Below, one piece after another: positions 33,288-44,018 of a stretch of 54,913 bases of DNA (positions are counted from its first letter, which is position 1; every line of letters begins with the position of its first letter). The DNA lies in the NCBI GenBank assembly GCA_022775005.1, contig JALFJR010000094.1, positions 1-54,913 of the forward strand, in the 5' to 3' direction. Under the pieces are notes generated by a model. That model was not told the DNA's origin. It saw only the letters and a list, made by a program, of their open reading frames with translations, and searched no databases. The DNA is from Parabacteroides sp. Its GTDB lineage: Bacteria > Bacteroidota > Bacteroidia > Bacteroidales > Tannerellaceae. A program made the translations under genes and the position numbers.

Positions 33288-34112
33288 AATATCCAACAGT
33301 TCATTGGTAATGGCTTGCTGGCGACTCTTGTTGTATTGATGCGTCAATGTCTGCAACAGCTCGTTGGCATTGTCGCTGGCGATCTGCATTGCGATCATGC
33401 GGGCGGCATGTTCGGCGGTAGAGGCATCAAGCAGTGCCGCATAGAGAGAGAACTTGAGCCATCGGGGCAAGAGTAGCGCAAGCAACTCCTCGGCAGAGGG
33501 CTCTAAGAGCGTTTGTCCCGTGGTTTCCGCTGCGGGAGGCAGCGTGAGGGGCAGGAAAGTCTGCTCCATCAGTGGCTGCGAAGCGCTGTTCTTAAAATGG
33601 TGGTAGAGCAATTCCACCCGATCCACTTTCCCCTGCAAGAAGTGGGCAATGAGCTGCTCGGCAAAAGAGGCCGCCTCCTCGTAAGTGGAGGCGGTGCTTA
33701 TCGTCGCGCTCTCGGTGGCATAGCCAGCCTTTTGTAATTCATTGACGAGTTTTCGGCCGATCGGGAAGAGCCGCACCTCGACACCTTGTTGTTGATAAGC
33801 CTCGATTCGAGCGTCCACTCGTTTCCATACATTGGCATTGAAGCTACCGCATAGACCGGTGTCGGAGGCGCAAGCCACAATCGCTACGCATTTGACGAGG
33901 CGCTCTTCTGTGAGTGGCGAGGCGCTGTTTGTTGTCGCAGCTATCAAGGCACGCAACAACTCCGATAGCTGCTGGGCGTAAGACACCGTATGCCCGGTGT
34001 GGCTCTGTGCCTGATGCAGCTTGGCCGAAGCGATCTGCTTCATGGCTGAAGTGATCTTCTGGGTGCTCTGGATCGACACGATCCGATTCTTTATCTCTTT
34101 GAGCGAAGACAT
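33276..34112 (-). CDS. atpG: F-type ATP synthase subunit gamma
   Basis: The 278-residue protein forms the central shaft of F1. The N-terminal coil SLKEIKNRIVSIQSTQKITSAMKQIASAKL and the C-terminal ASDNANELLQTLTHQYNKSRQQAITNELLDI are the two conserved helices; VACASDTGLCGSFNANV lies between them. It is the last gene of the operon and lies 27 bases after atpA. The whole 27-base gap is made of the TTAGGAATTAG-type repeat. Confidence 0.97.
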   Translation of the reverse strand: MSSLKEIKNRIVSIQSTQKITSAMKQIASAKLHQAQSHTGHTVSYAQQLSELLRALIAATTNSASPLTEERLVKCVAIVACASDTGLCGSFNANVWKRVDARIEAYQQQGVEVRLFPIGRKLVNELQKAGYATESATISTASTYEEAASFAEQLIAHFLQGKVDRVELLYHHFKNSASQPLMEQTFLPLTLPPAAETTGQTLLEPSAEELLALLLPRWLKFSLYAALLDASTAEHAARMIAMQIASDNANELLQTLTHQYNKSRQQAITNELLDIVQG

Positions 34113-34165
34113 AAACTCCTAACTTCTAATTCCTAATTCTTAACTTCTTTCTTCTAATTCCTCAT
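34113..34165 (-). repeat. TTAGGAATTAG-type mini-repeat spanning the atpA end and the atpA-atpG gap
   Basis: On the reverse strand the sequence runs from AATGAGGAATTAGAAGAAAG, which encodes the last codons of AtpA (NEELEERS), through AAGAATTAGGAATTAGAAG to the base before the atpG ATG. It shares the AATGAGGA-TTAG core with the elements at 43195-43250 and 48378-48397. Confidence 0.65.
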
Positions 34166-35732
34166 TGAGCGCAGCAGCTACCTCCTCTATCGTTCGCTGA
34201 ATCTCCGCATTGATCAACCCTTGTCGGAGTGGGGCGAGCACATCTTGTGCGTGCGTAGTGCGCAAAGTCTCTAAGAAGCGACGCTCGAACGCATGAACCT
34301 GCTCGATCGGCACGTTTTTCAGCAATCCTTTCGTGGCGCAATAAAGGATGGCGATCTGCTCCTCTACGGGCATAGGGCTATGCTGTGGCTGAATGAGTAG
34401 GCGGGTGTTCTTACGCCCCTTGTCGATGGTAAAGGCCGTTACCGGATCCATCTCGCCACCAAACTTGGCGAATGACTCCAACTCTCGATATTGCGCTTGA
34501 TCCATCTTCAAGGTGCCGGCTACCTGCTTCATCGCCTTCAATTGCGCGTTGCCACCTACACGAGAGACAGAGATACCGACATTGATCGCTGGGCGATTGC
34601 CTTGGTTGAAGAGATCGGTCTCCAAGAAGATCTGGCCATCGGTGATGGAGATCACATTGGTCGGGATATAGGCAGAGACATCTCCTGCCTGTGTCTCGAT
34701 GATGGGAAGGGCGGTCAGTGAGCCACCACCGGTCACCTTGTCGCGCAGACTCTCTGGGAGATCGTTCATCTGCCGGGCTACCTCTGCCTGGTTGATGATC
34801 TTCGCAGCCCGCTCTAACAATCGGGAGTGCAGGTAGAAAATATCACCCGGGTAGGCCTCTCGACCGGAGGGACGACGCAAGATCAAAGAGACCTCCCGAT
34901 AGGCTACGGCCTGTTTGGAGAGGTCGTCATAAACCACCAGCGCATCCCGACCGGTATCGCGGAAATACTCCCCGATAGCTGCGCCGGCAAAAGGAGCGAA
35001 ATACTGCATGGCGGCAGGATCGGAAGCGGTGGCACTGACCACGATGGTGTAATCCATCGCTCCGTGCTCCCTTAGGGTGTTGACCAAGGCGGCGATGGTT
35101 GATCCCTTTTGTCCGATTGCCACATAGATGCAATAGACCGGATGCCCCGTTTTATATCCCTCACGTTGGTTGATGATCGTATCCATGGCGATGGAGGTCT
35201 TGCCGGTCTGACGGTCTCCGATGATCAGCTCACGTTGTCCCCGTCCGATCGGAATCATGGCGTCGATGGCCTTGATACCGGTTTGCAGCGGTTGGTTGAC
35301 GGGTTGCCGGTAGATAACGCCAGGCGCTTTACGCTCCAAAGGCATCTCGCAACGCTCACCGCCAATCTCGCCCTTGCCATCAATCGGATTGCCTAAAGGA
35401 TCAATCACACGACCCAGCATCTGCTCGCTGACTTGGATGGAGGCGATACGTCCCGTCCGTTTCACCGTGTCGCCCTCCTTTACCCGATCGGTCGGGCCTA
35501 AGAGCACGGCACCCACATTGTCTTCCTCCAGGTTCATGACAATGGCCTCCATGCCGTTATCGAACTGCAAAAGCTCGCTGGCTTCGGCATTCTCTAATCC
35601 ATAGATGCGCACCACACCATCGCTCACTTGCAACACGGTGCCGACCTCCTCCATGTGGATGGTGGCCTGCAGACCGGCTAACTCCTGTTTGAGGATAGCG
35701 GATACCTCACTTATCTTTATCTGATCTGTCAT
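34140..35732 (-). CDS. atpA: F-type ATP synthase subunit alpha
   Basis: The 530-residue non-catalytic F1 subunit has the Walker A motif GDRQTGKT at 172-179, the signature block [20 protein letters not shown] and [13 protein letters not shown]. It binds nucleotide without hydrolysing it. The C-terminal residues NEELEERS are encoded inside the mini-repeat that fills the gap before atpG, so the tail of this protein may be recently altered. The upstream gene atpH ends 45 bases away. Confidence 0.98.
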   Translation of the reverse strand: MTDQIKISEVSAILKQELAGLQATIHMEEVGTVLQVSDGVVRIYGLENAEASELLQFDNGMEAIVMNLEEDNVGAVLLGPTDRVKEGDTVKRTGRIASIQVSEQMLGRVIDPLGNPIDGKGEIGGERCEMPLERKAPGVIYRQPVNQPLQTGIKAIDAMIPIGRGQRELIIGDRQTGKTSIAMDTIINQREGYKTGHPVYCIYVAIGQKGSTIAALVNTLREHGAMDYTIVVSATASDPAAMQYFAPFAGAAIGEYFRDTGRDALVVYDDLSKQAVAYREVSLILRRPSGREAYPGDIFYLHSRLLERAAKIINQAEVARQMNDLPESLRDKVTGGGSLTALPIIETQAGDVSAYIPTNVISITDGQIFLETDLFNQGNRPAINVGISVSRVGGNAQLKAMKQVAGTLKMDQAQYRELESFAKFGGEMDPVTAFTIDKGRKNTRLLIQPQHSPMPVEEQIAILYCATKGLLKNVPIEQVHAFERRFLETLRTTHAQDVLAPLRQGLINAEIQRTIEEVAAALNEELEERS

Positions 35733-35777
35733 ACTTTCTTCATTTAAATCTGTTCACACTGTTCCTTTTGCGACTGG

Positions 35778-36326
35778 TTAGGCGTGCGAGGGGTTGAGCC
35801 ACTGTTCCCGAATCTCGGCTAACTGGCGGGCGAAGCTGGCATCGATGCGTTTCCCCTCCATGCGCAGGCGGAAACCACCAATCAGTTCCGGGTTTACCTG
35901 CTCATGCAGCTCGATCTGATTGCCGCTTGTCGCTGTCAACTGTTCGATGAGCCGTCGTCGGGTAGCGGCGTTAAGCGGCGTGGCACTCTCCATCTCTACA
36001 CGCATGAGTCGCTGTGCCTTTCGATAGCGCATCAGGTAGCTCTGCACCAGGAAGGGGAGGAGGGCTTCCCGATGATGGGCGATCACTACCTCCATGAAAC
36101 GGCGATAAAGGTCGCCTACTGGCTCTCCTCCGGCGATGAGCAAGAGGCGTAGCTTCTGTTTCGTTGAGAGCACAGGATTGCTTAAAGCCATCTGTAAGGC
36201 CGGCTCTTGGCGGAGCTGTATCGCCAACCGTTGAAAGTGGTGATAGAGCTCCTTTTCGCAGCCCTCCTCTTGCGCTTGGGCGAAGAGTGCCTTGGCATAA
36301 CGTGCTGATAGAATACCCATATCCAT
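35778..36326 (-). CDS. atpH: F-type ATP synthase subunit delta
   Basis: ATG at 36326 is chosen (MDMGILSARYAKALFAQAQEE), since an upstream in-frame TTG overlaps the atpF stop; MGILSARY at 36320 is an alternative. The product has 182 residues. SARYAKALF at the start and VNPELIGGFRLRMEGKRIDASFARQL at the end are the family signatures. Delta joins F1 to the peripheral stalk formed by subunit b, which is encoded directly upstream. Confidence 0.95.
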   Translation of the reverse strand: MDMGILSARYAKALFAQAQEEGCEKELYHHFQRLAIQLRQEPALQMALSNPVLSTKQKLRLLLIAGGEPVGDLYRRFMEVVIAHHREALLPFLVQSYLMRYRKAQRLMRVEMESATPLNAATRRRLIEQLTATSGNQIELHEQVNPELIGGFRLRMEGKRIDASFARQLAEIREQWLNPSHA

Positions 36327-36331
36327 AACCG

Positions 36332-36832
36332 TCAAGATTTAGAAATTGTCGCCTCATCCAATAGGCGATTGATCGCCTCCGCTTGTGCGGTGCCTCGTCC
36401 CAAGTTTTGTCGCATGATCTTCTCTGCGATGGAGAGGGAGAGATCGGCCAGTTCGCCACGCATCTCCCGGATGGCTTGTGTCTTCTCCTCCCGGATGCGT
36501 CGGGTAGCCTCCTCGATCAGCCTCTGCCCTTCGTGTGTAGCCTCTTGGCGAGCTGCTTCGAGGATGCGCTCCTTCTCGGCGTATGCCTCCCGAAGGATGA
36601 CGTTTTGTTGGGCTTTGGCCTCCTCAAGCCTTTGGGCGCACTCCGCTTGGATATGGGCTAATTGTGCCTCGGCTTGGCGAGCTGACTCGATGGAATGGTC
36701 AATATAGGCCTTCCGCTCCTCGATGGCTTTCACGATGACCGGAAAGCCAAACTTGGAGAGGATCACCAAGACGATGCCAAAGGATAGCAACATCCAGAAA
36801 AGCAACCCGCTGTCTGGTGTTAATAACGACAT
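36332..36832 (-). CDS. atpF: F-type ATP synthase subunit b
   Basis: The 166-residue protein has one N-terminal membrane segment (GLLFWMLLSFGIVLVILSKF) and a long charged helix rich in Ala, Glu, Arg and Gln that forms the peripheral stalk. The block LSIAEKIMRQNLG near the end contacts subunit delta. It lies 16 bases after atpE and 5 bases before atpH. A single b gene suggests a homodimeric stalk. Confidence 0.96.
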   Translation of the reverse strand: MSLLTPDSGLLFWMLLSFGIVLVILSKFGFPVIVKAIEERKAYIDHSIESARQAEAQLAHIQAECAQRLEEAKAQQNVILREAYAEKERILEAARQEATHEGQRLIEEATRRIREEKTQAIREMRGELADLSLSIAEKIMRQNLGRGTAQAEAINRLLDEATISKS

Positions 36833-36848
36833 AGTAGCTCCTCTTTAG

Positions 36849-37112
<264 letters not shown>

Positions 37113-37148
37113 TTAAATGATTAAACTTTTTCCTTTATACTAATTCCT

Positions 37149-38186
37149 TTATTCCTCCTTGGCCATACCGATAAAGTTCGCGGAGAGGATGGTGAATATA
37201 TAAGCTTGCAAGCAAGCTACCAAGATCTCCAAACTGTTCATGAAGACACAGAAGAACACCGAGACGACCGTCATGCCCGTGTGAATCAAGACGCCTTGTG
37301 CCGCTGTGATAAAGATCAAGCAGGTAAGTGCCAAGATGATGGTGTGCCCCGCCATGATGTTGGCGAAGAGACGGATCATCAAGGCGATCGGCTTGGTGAA
37401 AATGCCGAAGAACTCCACGAAAGGCATGATGGGAAGCGGTACTTTCAAATAGATCGGCGTATGGGGCCAGAAAATCTCCTTCCAATACTGCTTCGTGGCG
37501 AATGCGTTCGTCGCGATGAACGTGCCGATCGCTAACACGGCGGTGATCGCGATGTTGCCGGTCAGGTTCGCTCCACCCGGAAAGATCGGGAGGATGCCAA
37601 GCAGGTTGTTGAGCAGGATGAAGAAGAACACCGTCAACAGGTAGGCAGAGAAGCTGTGGTAATGCTTGCCTACGGATGGCTTGATCACCTCCTCTTGGAT
37701 GTAGCTGATCAGCACCTCCATCACGCCGACAAAACCTTTCGGTACCTCCATCGGGTGTCGTTTGTACCAATGCGCGATGCCCAAAACCAGGCTAACCAAC
37801 AGGCCGCAGCTGATAAATAGGGCGCAGACATTCTTGGTGATCGAGAGATCCAAGGGGCGTATCTCGGCCCCGGTCGCATCCTGTGCGACCACCTTCCCGG
37901 CATACTCGCCCGTCTGTGCGATGTGATAGCCTTCGTAGGTGCCCCCATGCGCCAGTCGCTCCGCGGAAAAAAGGCTCCATTCGCCCGCCTCGTTGCGCAC
38001 GATGATAGGCAGTGGAATGCAGATCTCCCTCCCTTGCCACTCGGTGATGTGCCACGAGTAGGCATCCTGAATGTGCGTGAAGACAATCTCCTGCACATCT
38101 ACCTCCTGCTGTGCCTGTGTCGGGACGGCGCATAGCCAACAGAGGGCCAAGAGCCATCCCATCCATTTATAACCTTTTCTCCTCAT
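37149..38186 (-). CDS. atpB: F-type ATP synthase subunit a with periplasmic N-terminal extension
   Basis: At 345 residues it is longer than the roughly 270-residue E. coli protein. A signal peptide (about 1-25, ending PTQAQ) and a soluble domain of about 90 residues precede the membrane part, which begins near 117. The essential Arg272 is in the helix block ALMIRLFANIMAGH, next to PFVEFFGIFTKP. The extension is a Bacteroidota trait and would face the periplasm; its role is unknown. The gene overlaps the AtpI-like gene by 20 bases and precedes atpE by 48. Confidence 0.96.
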   Translation of the reverse strand: MRRKGYKWMGWLLALCWLCAVPTQAQQEVDVQEIVFTHIQDAYSWHITEWQGREICIPLPIIVRNEAGEWSLFSAERLAHGGTYEGYHIAQTGEYAGKVVAQDATGAEIRPLDLSITKNVCALFISCGLLVSLVLGIAHWYKRHPMEVPKGFVGVMEVLISYIQEEVIKPSVGKHYHSFSAYLLTVFFFILLNNLLGILPIFPGGANLTGNIAITAVLAIGTFIATNAFATKQYWKEIFWPHTPIYLKVPLPIMPFVEFFGIFTKPIALMIRLFANIMAGHTIILALTCLIFITAAQGVLIHTGMTVVSVFFCVFMNSLEILVACLQAYIFTILSANFIGMAKEE

Positions 38187-38604
38187 GCTGTTTCTCCTTT
38201 TCTTCTCGTTCTCGTTTCATTCGTTTCTGCTCATACAGATAGAGCATGTAGGTCTCCATGCTGAGATAGATGAAATAGAAGAGCATCAATGTGAATCCAA
38301 AAGATCGCAAATGCTCACGGACAAGCGCGGCGTAGAGCCAGAGGAAGATCAGCGCGAGCGTGAACTTACAGAGGCGCACCAACATGTAGGTAGTGATGGT
38401 CACGTCACCCTTCTGGTGTCTCACCTGGTCAAGAAAGAAGAGCATAGCCAAAGCGGTCAACCAATAAAAGAGGGGGATCGTGGGATACCACGTGAAATAG
38501 TGGTCGGGCCAGATCGTATAGAGCAGGCCGCCCAGCGTGATGCCGATCACCGCATTGACAAAGGTGATCAATCCCAGCAATCTTATTTTTAATCTTCTGC
38601 TCAT
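38167..38604 (-). CDS. Small membrane protein of the atp operon (AtpI-like position)
   Basis: The 145-residue protein has four hydrophobic segments and a strongly basic/acidic tail (KRMKREREEKEKQHEEKRL). It has no clear sequence motif, but its place between atpC and atpB is where AtpI-type assembly or ion-channel helpers are often coded. It overlaps atpB by 20 bases. I infer help in assembling the c ring or in Mg2+ supply, as for AtpI/AtpZ; this is not shown. Confidence 0.7.
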   Translation of the reverse strand: MSRRLKIRLLGLITFVNAVIGITLGGLLYTIWPDHYFTWYPTIPLFYWLTALAMLFFLDQVRHQKGDVTITTYMLVRLCKFTLALIFLWLYAALVREHLRSFGFTLMLFYFIYLSMETYMLYLYEQKRMKREREEKEKQHEEKRL

Positions 38605-38646
38605 AATTGATTCTTTTGCTGATTATACATGCTACAATAGGTCTAT

Positions 38647-40478
<1,832 letters not shown>

Positions 40479-40597
40479 TCAAGAAAATACGTTTTGACCA
40501 ATTTGCCCGTTCAATGTGCCAATCGGGTGTAGCGTCCGCTGCGACAGCCGGTAAATGAGTCAGTGAGAGGTCTCTCAACCTCGCGAAACGAGCAAAA

Positions 40598-40840
40598 ATC
40601 TTTTTGAGAGACCCTCGCGGATGCGCGAAACATGAAAAAAACTTTTTTAGGCCGTTTCGCGCACTCGCGAGACCTACTAAAAACTTTTTTAGGTCGTTTC
40701 GCAAGCTGCGACGGCACAAAAAAACTTTTATAAGCCGTTTCGCAAGCTACGACAGCACGAAAAAACTTTTTTAGGTCGTTTCGCAAGCTTCGACAGCACG
40801 AAAAAACTTTTAGAGGTCGTTTCGCGACCGTTTTCAGCGG
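40598..40840. repeat. 41-base tandem array between atpD and the Pit gene
   Basis: Five units with ACTTTTTTAGGTCGTTTCGC or close variants begin at 40641, 40683, 40724, 40765 and 40806, spaced 42, 41, 41 and 41 bases; a degenerate sixth unit starts near 40598. Each unit is an A-run, ACTTTTTTAGGTCGTTTCGC, then AAGCTTCGACAGCACG, with short inverted parts (GTCG/CGAC). The period is not divisible by 3, and the open frames across it shift with each unit, so it is not coding. It fills most of the 523-base divergent gap and may carry promoters or termination signals; I see no clear -7 box in the rest of this gap. Confidence 0.9.
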
Positions 40841-40935
40841 TCAAAAGAGCCTGTAACAGACAAGTCATAGTGTTGAAACAGTTTTGTAACATCCATTTCG
40901 TTCATTCGCGATACAAAACTAAAAAGAGTTTATTT

Positions 40936-43182
40936 ATGGATATTGTTTTCTTGGGGATAGTTATCTTCCTCTTTTTGTTAGCGATTTTCGACCTATCAGT
41001 CGGGGTGAGTAACGATGCGGTCAACTTCTTGAACTCGGCGATTGGCGCCAAGGCTGCTTCCTTCCGTACGATCATCACGATTGCGGCGATCGGTGTGTTT
41101 ATGGGTGCGGCGATGAGTAACGGCATGATGGACATCGCGCGGCATGGCATTTTCAGGCCGGAGTATTTTCATTTTTATGAGCTGATCTGCATCTTCATGG
41201 CGGTGATGACCACCGACATTGTGCTGCTTGATGTGTTTAACTCGTTGGGTATGCCTACCTCTACGACGGTCTCGATGGTGTTCGAGTTGCTGGGAGCCAG
41301 CTTTGCGTTGGCCATCTGGAAAGTGGCGGCTGACGCCTCTGGATTGACCTTCCTCGATCTGTTGAACACGGAGAAGGCGCTGTCGGTCATCTTGGGTATT
41401 TTCCTCTCGGTGGGTATCGCCTTTTTCTTTGGCTCGTTGGTGCAATATTTGACCCGTCTCTTTTTCTCGTTCGATTATCGACGCAAATTGGCTTGGAAGA
41501 TCGGTATCTTCGGTGGCGTGGCTACCACGGCGATCATCTATTTCTTGCTGATTAAGGGTGTGAAAGACTTGGCTTTCATGACACCGGAAAACAAGGCTTG
41601 GGTGGACGCGCATACTTCGGTGATTATCCTGAGCTGCTTGGTGGGATTCACCTTGCTGATGCAGCTGCTTCACTGGTGCCGGGTGAATGTCTTCAAGATC
41701 GTGGTGCTGCTGGGTACGTTTGCCTTGGCGATGGCTTTCGCCGGCAATGACTTGGTGAACTTCATCGGTGTGCCTTTGGCGGGTTTCTCCGCTTATCAAG
41801 ATTACGCGGCCAATGGCATTGGCGATCCGAATAACTTCCTGATGGGTTCGTTGAACGCACCGGCGCGCACGCCGATCGTTTTCCTCATCGCCGCGGGCGC
41901 GATCATGGTCTATTCGTTGGCTACCTCGAAGAAGGCGTATAACGTGGTGAAAACCTCGGTCGATTTGGCGCGTCAGGATGTGGGCGATGAGATGTTTGGT
42001 TCCTCTCGGGTGGCTCGCTCGTTGGTGCGTCGATTCATCTTGGTGTCTAACTGGGTGGTGACGGTGACTCCCGCGCCGGTACGGGCCTGGGTGAACAGCC
42101 GTTTCAACACGGAGGAGAGCATCATGGAGCAGGGCGCGGCTTTCGACTTGGTGCGTGCCTCGATCAATCTGGTGCTGGCCGGCCTTTTGGTGGCGTTGGG
42201 CACCTCGTTGAAACTTCCGCTCTCTACCACTTACGTGACCTTCATGGTGGCGATGGGTACCTCGTTGGCCGACCGGGCTTGGGGACGTGAGACGGCGGTC
42301 TTCCGCATCACCGGTGTGCTGAGCGTGATCGGTGGTTGGTTCATTACAGCGGGTGCGGCTTTCATTGCGGCGGCATTGGTCGTTTCCGTGATGTATTTCG
42401 GTGGCAAGCTCGCAATTCTTGCGATGGCTGTGTTGGCGGTCATCCTGTTGATCCGTAGCAATATCCGTTATGCCCGCAAGAAGCAGGAGGAGCAGAAAGA
42501 CCAGCTCTTCTTCGCCATGCTGGAGTGTGATAACAAAGCGGAGGTGTGGACTATGCTTCGCCAGCACATCAACAAAGAGCAGCATCGCTTCTTGGAGTAT
42601 GCCATGTCGCTCTATCAGCAGATTACCAACGGCTTCTTGGAGGAGGATCTGCGCACCCTGCGCAAGGCGGAACGCTCGCTGACCGACGAGAAGAGCGTGC
42701 TGAAGAATGTGCGACGGAAGGAGACGCTTTGCCTGCGTCGTGTGCCGAAAGACGTGGCTATCGAGAACAACACCTGGTTCCACTTGGGATGCAACAGCTG
42801 TACAGGCATCATGTATAACCTGCGTCGTATGGCGGAGATTTGCCGGGAGCATGTCGATAACAACTTCATGCCGTTGCCCGAGCGCTATGCGCAGGAGTTT
42901 AAACCGGTGCGTGACCGCATCCTTGCGCTTTTTGAGCGGGCCACCGCGATTTGGGAGCAGGGCGCGTACGAGGAGACGATCGGTTTGCGTAGCGAGTGCG
43001 AGGAGATGAAAACGGTGCTGTCAGAGCGATGCAAAGCGCTGTTCCGTCAGATCCAAGAGGATGACCCCGCGCAATTGACAGTGATCTATGTTTATCTCAA
43101 CATGTTGCAAGAGTCGCAGGAGATGCTGAGCGTCTTGCGTCAGTTGCTGCGTAGCGGGCGGAAGATCCAATTGGCAGGATGA
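40936..43182 (+). CDS. Inorganic phosphate transporter, Pit family, with PhoU-like C-terminal domain
   Basis: ATG at 40936 (MDIVFLGIVIFLFLL) is chosen over an earlier in-frame codon; the product has 748 residues. Two inverted Pit repeats are visible, with VSNDAVNFLNSAIGAKAASFRT in the first and SLKLPLSTTYVTFMVAMGTSLADRAWG in the second, over about 12 membrane segments to residue 515. The last 230 or so residues are charged helices (KKQEEQKDQLFFAMLE onwards), resembling PhoU or Pit-accessory helical bundles. It imports phosphate with H+ or a metal-phosphate complex. A fused sensor or gate is possible. Confidence 0.9.
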   Translation: MDIVFLGIVIFLFLLAIFDLSVGVSNDAVNFLNSAIGAKAASFRTIITIAAIGVFMGAAMSNGMMDIARHGIFRPEYFHFYELICIFMAVMTTDIVLLDVFNSLGMPTSTTVSMVFELLGASFALAIWKVAADASGLTFLDLLNTEKALSVILGIFLSVGIAFFFGSLVQYLTRLFFSFDYRRKLAWKIGIFGGVATTAIIYFLLIKGVKDLAFMTPENKAWVDAHTSVIILSCLVGFTLLMQLLHWCRVNVFKIVVLLGTFALAMAFAGNDLVNFIGVPLAGFSAYQDYAANGIGDPNNFLMGSLNAPARTPIVFLIAAGAIMVYSLATSKKAYNVVKTSVDLARQDVGDEMFGSSRVARSLVRRFILVSNWVVTVTPAPVRAWVNSRFNTEESIMEQGAAFDLVRASINLVLAGLLVALGTSLKLPLSTTYVTFMVAMGTSLADRAWGRETAVFRITGVLSVIGGWFITAGAAFIAAALVVSVMYFGGKLAILAMAVLAVILLIRSNIRYARKKQEEQKDQLFFAMLECDNKAEVWTMLRQHINKEQHRFLEYAMSLYQQITNGFLEEDLRTLRKAERSLTDEKSVLKNVRRKETLCLRRVPKDVAIENNTWFHLGCNSCTGIMYNLRRMAEICREHVDNNFMPLPERYAQEFKPVRDRILALFERATAIWEQGAYEETIGLRSECEEMKTVLSERCKALFRQIQEDDPAQLTVIYVYLNMLQESQEMLSVLRQLLRSGRKIQLAG

Positions 43183-43194
43183 TCGCTTCGCGCA

Positions 43195-43250
43195 ATGAGG
43201 AGTTAGGAGTGAGGAATTAGGACTTATCATTCCTAACTCCTCATTCCTAA
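43195..43250. terminator. Bidirectional hairpin between the Pit gene and cutC
   Basis: TTAGGAGTGAGGAATTAGGA (43203-43222) pairs along its full 20 bases with TCCTAACTCCTCATTCCTAA (43231-43250), with two G-T type pairs, around loop CTTATCAT. The genes converge here, so it probably terminates both. It belongs to the same repeat family as the elements at 34113 and 48378. Confidence 0.8.
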
Positions 43251-43252
43251 AT

Positions 43253-43987
43253 TTAATACACGAATTGTTCTACCTTCTTGCGATCGGTCTGCACCGTCTC
43301 AAACTCGGAGGTGACGGCACTGCTGCCCATCGGCACCTCCTCCTTGCGATAGGCCATCTGGCTATAGACCACGCTGCGGGCAGAGGTGTGAAACTCCTTG
43401 GCACCCGTCTCGGCCTCGATGCGGGCGATGTTGTTCTCCCGCACGCCACAACCCGGCATGATGATGATGCGGTCGCCGGCACGCTCCACCAATTGCTTCA
43501 AGAGGGGAATGCCCTTCTCGGCGGTAGATTGCTGGCCGGAGGTCAAGATGCGATCGCAACCCAACTCGATCAGCTGCTCCAAGGCGATAAACGGATCCCG
43601 GCAAACGTCGAAGGCCCGGTGGCAAGTGACGGAGAGCGGTTTGGCCGCCTCGATCAACCGACGCATCAGGGGCACATCGATGTCTCCCTCCTTCGTCAAG
43701 CAACCGAACACGACACCATGCACACCTAACTGCTTGCACAGCTCGATGTCGAGCAACATGGATTGCACTTCGGCCTCGGTGTAGAGAAAATCGCCTCCAC
43801 GCGGACGGATGATCACGTTGATGTCAATCTGCGAGGTCAAAGCCTGTGCGGTCTTGATCTCGCCATAGCTGGGAGTGGTTCCTCCCTCGGGAATGCCGGC
43901 GCACAGCTCCACGCGGCTGGCTCCTCCGGCTTCCGCCTCCACGCAACTCCAAGCGGAGTTGGCGCAAATCTCAATGATACGTTTCAT
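43253..43987 (-). CDS. cutC: CutC-family TIM-barrel protein
   Basis: The 244-residue protein matches CutC: MKRIIEICANSAWSCVEAE and ASRVELCAGIPEGGTTPSYG at the start, DINVIIRPRGGDFLYTEAE, CHRAFDVCRDP, ILTSGQQSTAEKGIPLLKQL and IMPGCGVRENNI. Proposed roles are copper homeostasis or a hydrolytic step in small-molecule metabolism; the biochemistry is unsettled. Cytosolic. The gap to the GH127 gene upstream (31 bases) is an AT-rich simple repeat of the ATTCAAAATTTAAAG type. Confidence 0.93.
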   Translation of the reverse strand: MKRIIEICANSAWSCVEAEAGGASRVELCAGIPEGGTTPSYGEIKTAQALTSQIDINVIIRPRGGDFLYTEAEVQSMLLDIELCKQLGVHGVVFGCLTKEGDIDVPLMRRLIEAAKPLSVTCHRAFDVCRDPFIALEQLIELGCDRILTSGQQSTAEKGIPLLKQLVERAGDRIIIMPGCGVRENNIARIEAETGAKEFHTSARSVVYSQMAYRKEEVPMGSSAVTSEFETVQTDRKKVEQFVY

Positions 43988-44018
43988 ACGCTATAATTTA
44001 AAATTCAACATTCAAAAT

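Noticed and set aside
40996-42852. 618-codon reverse-strand open frame opposite the Pit gene
   Set aside because: Product is dominated by His, Arg and Gln with no motif; the forward frame encodes a clear Pit transporter, so this is a shadow of its codon bias.
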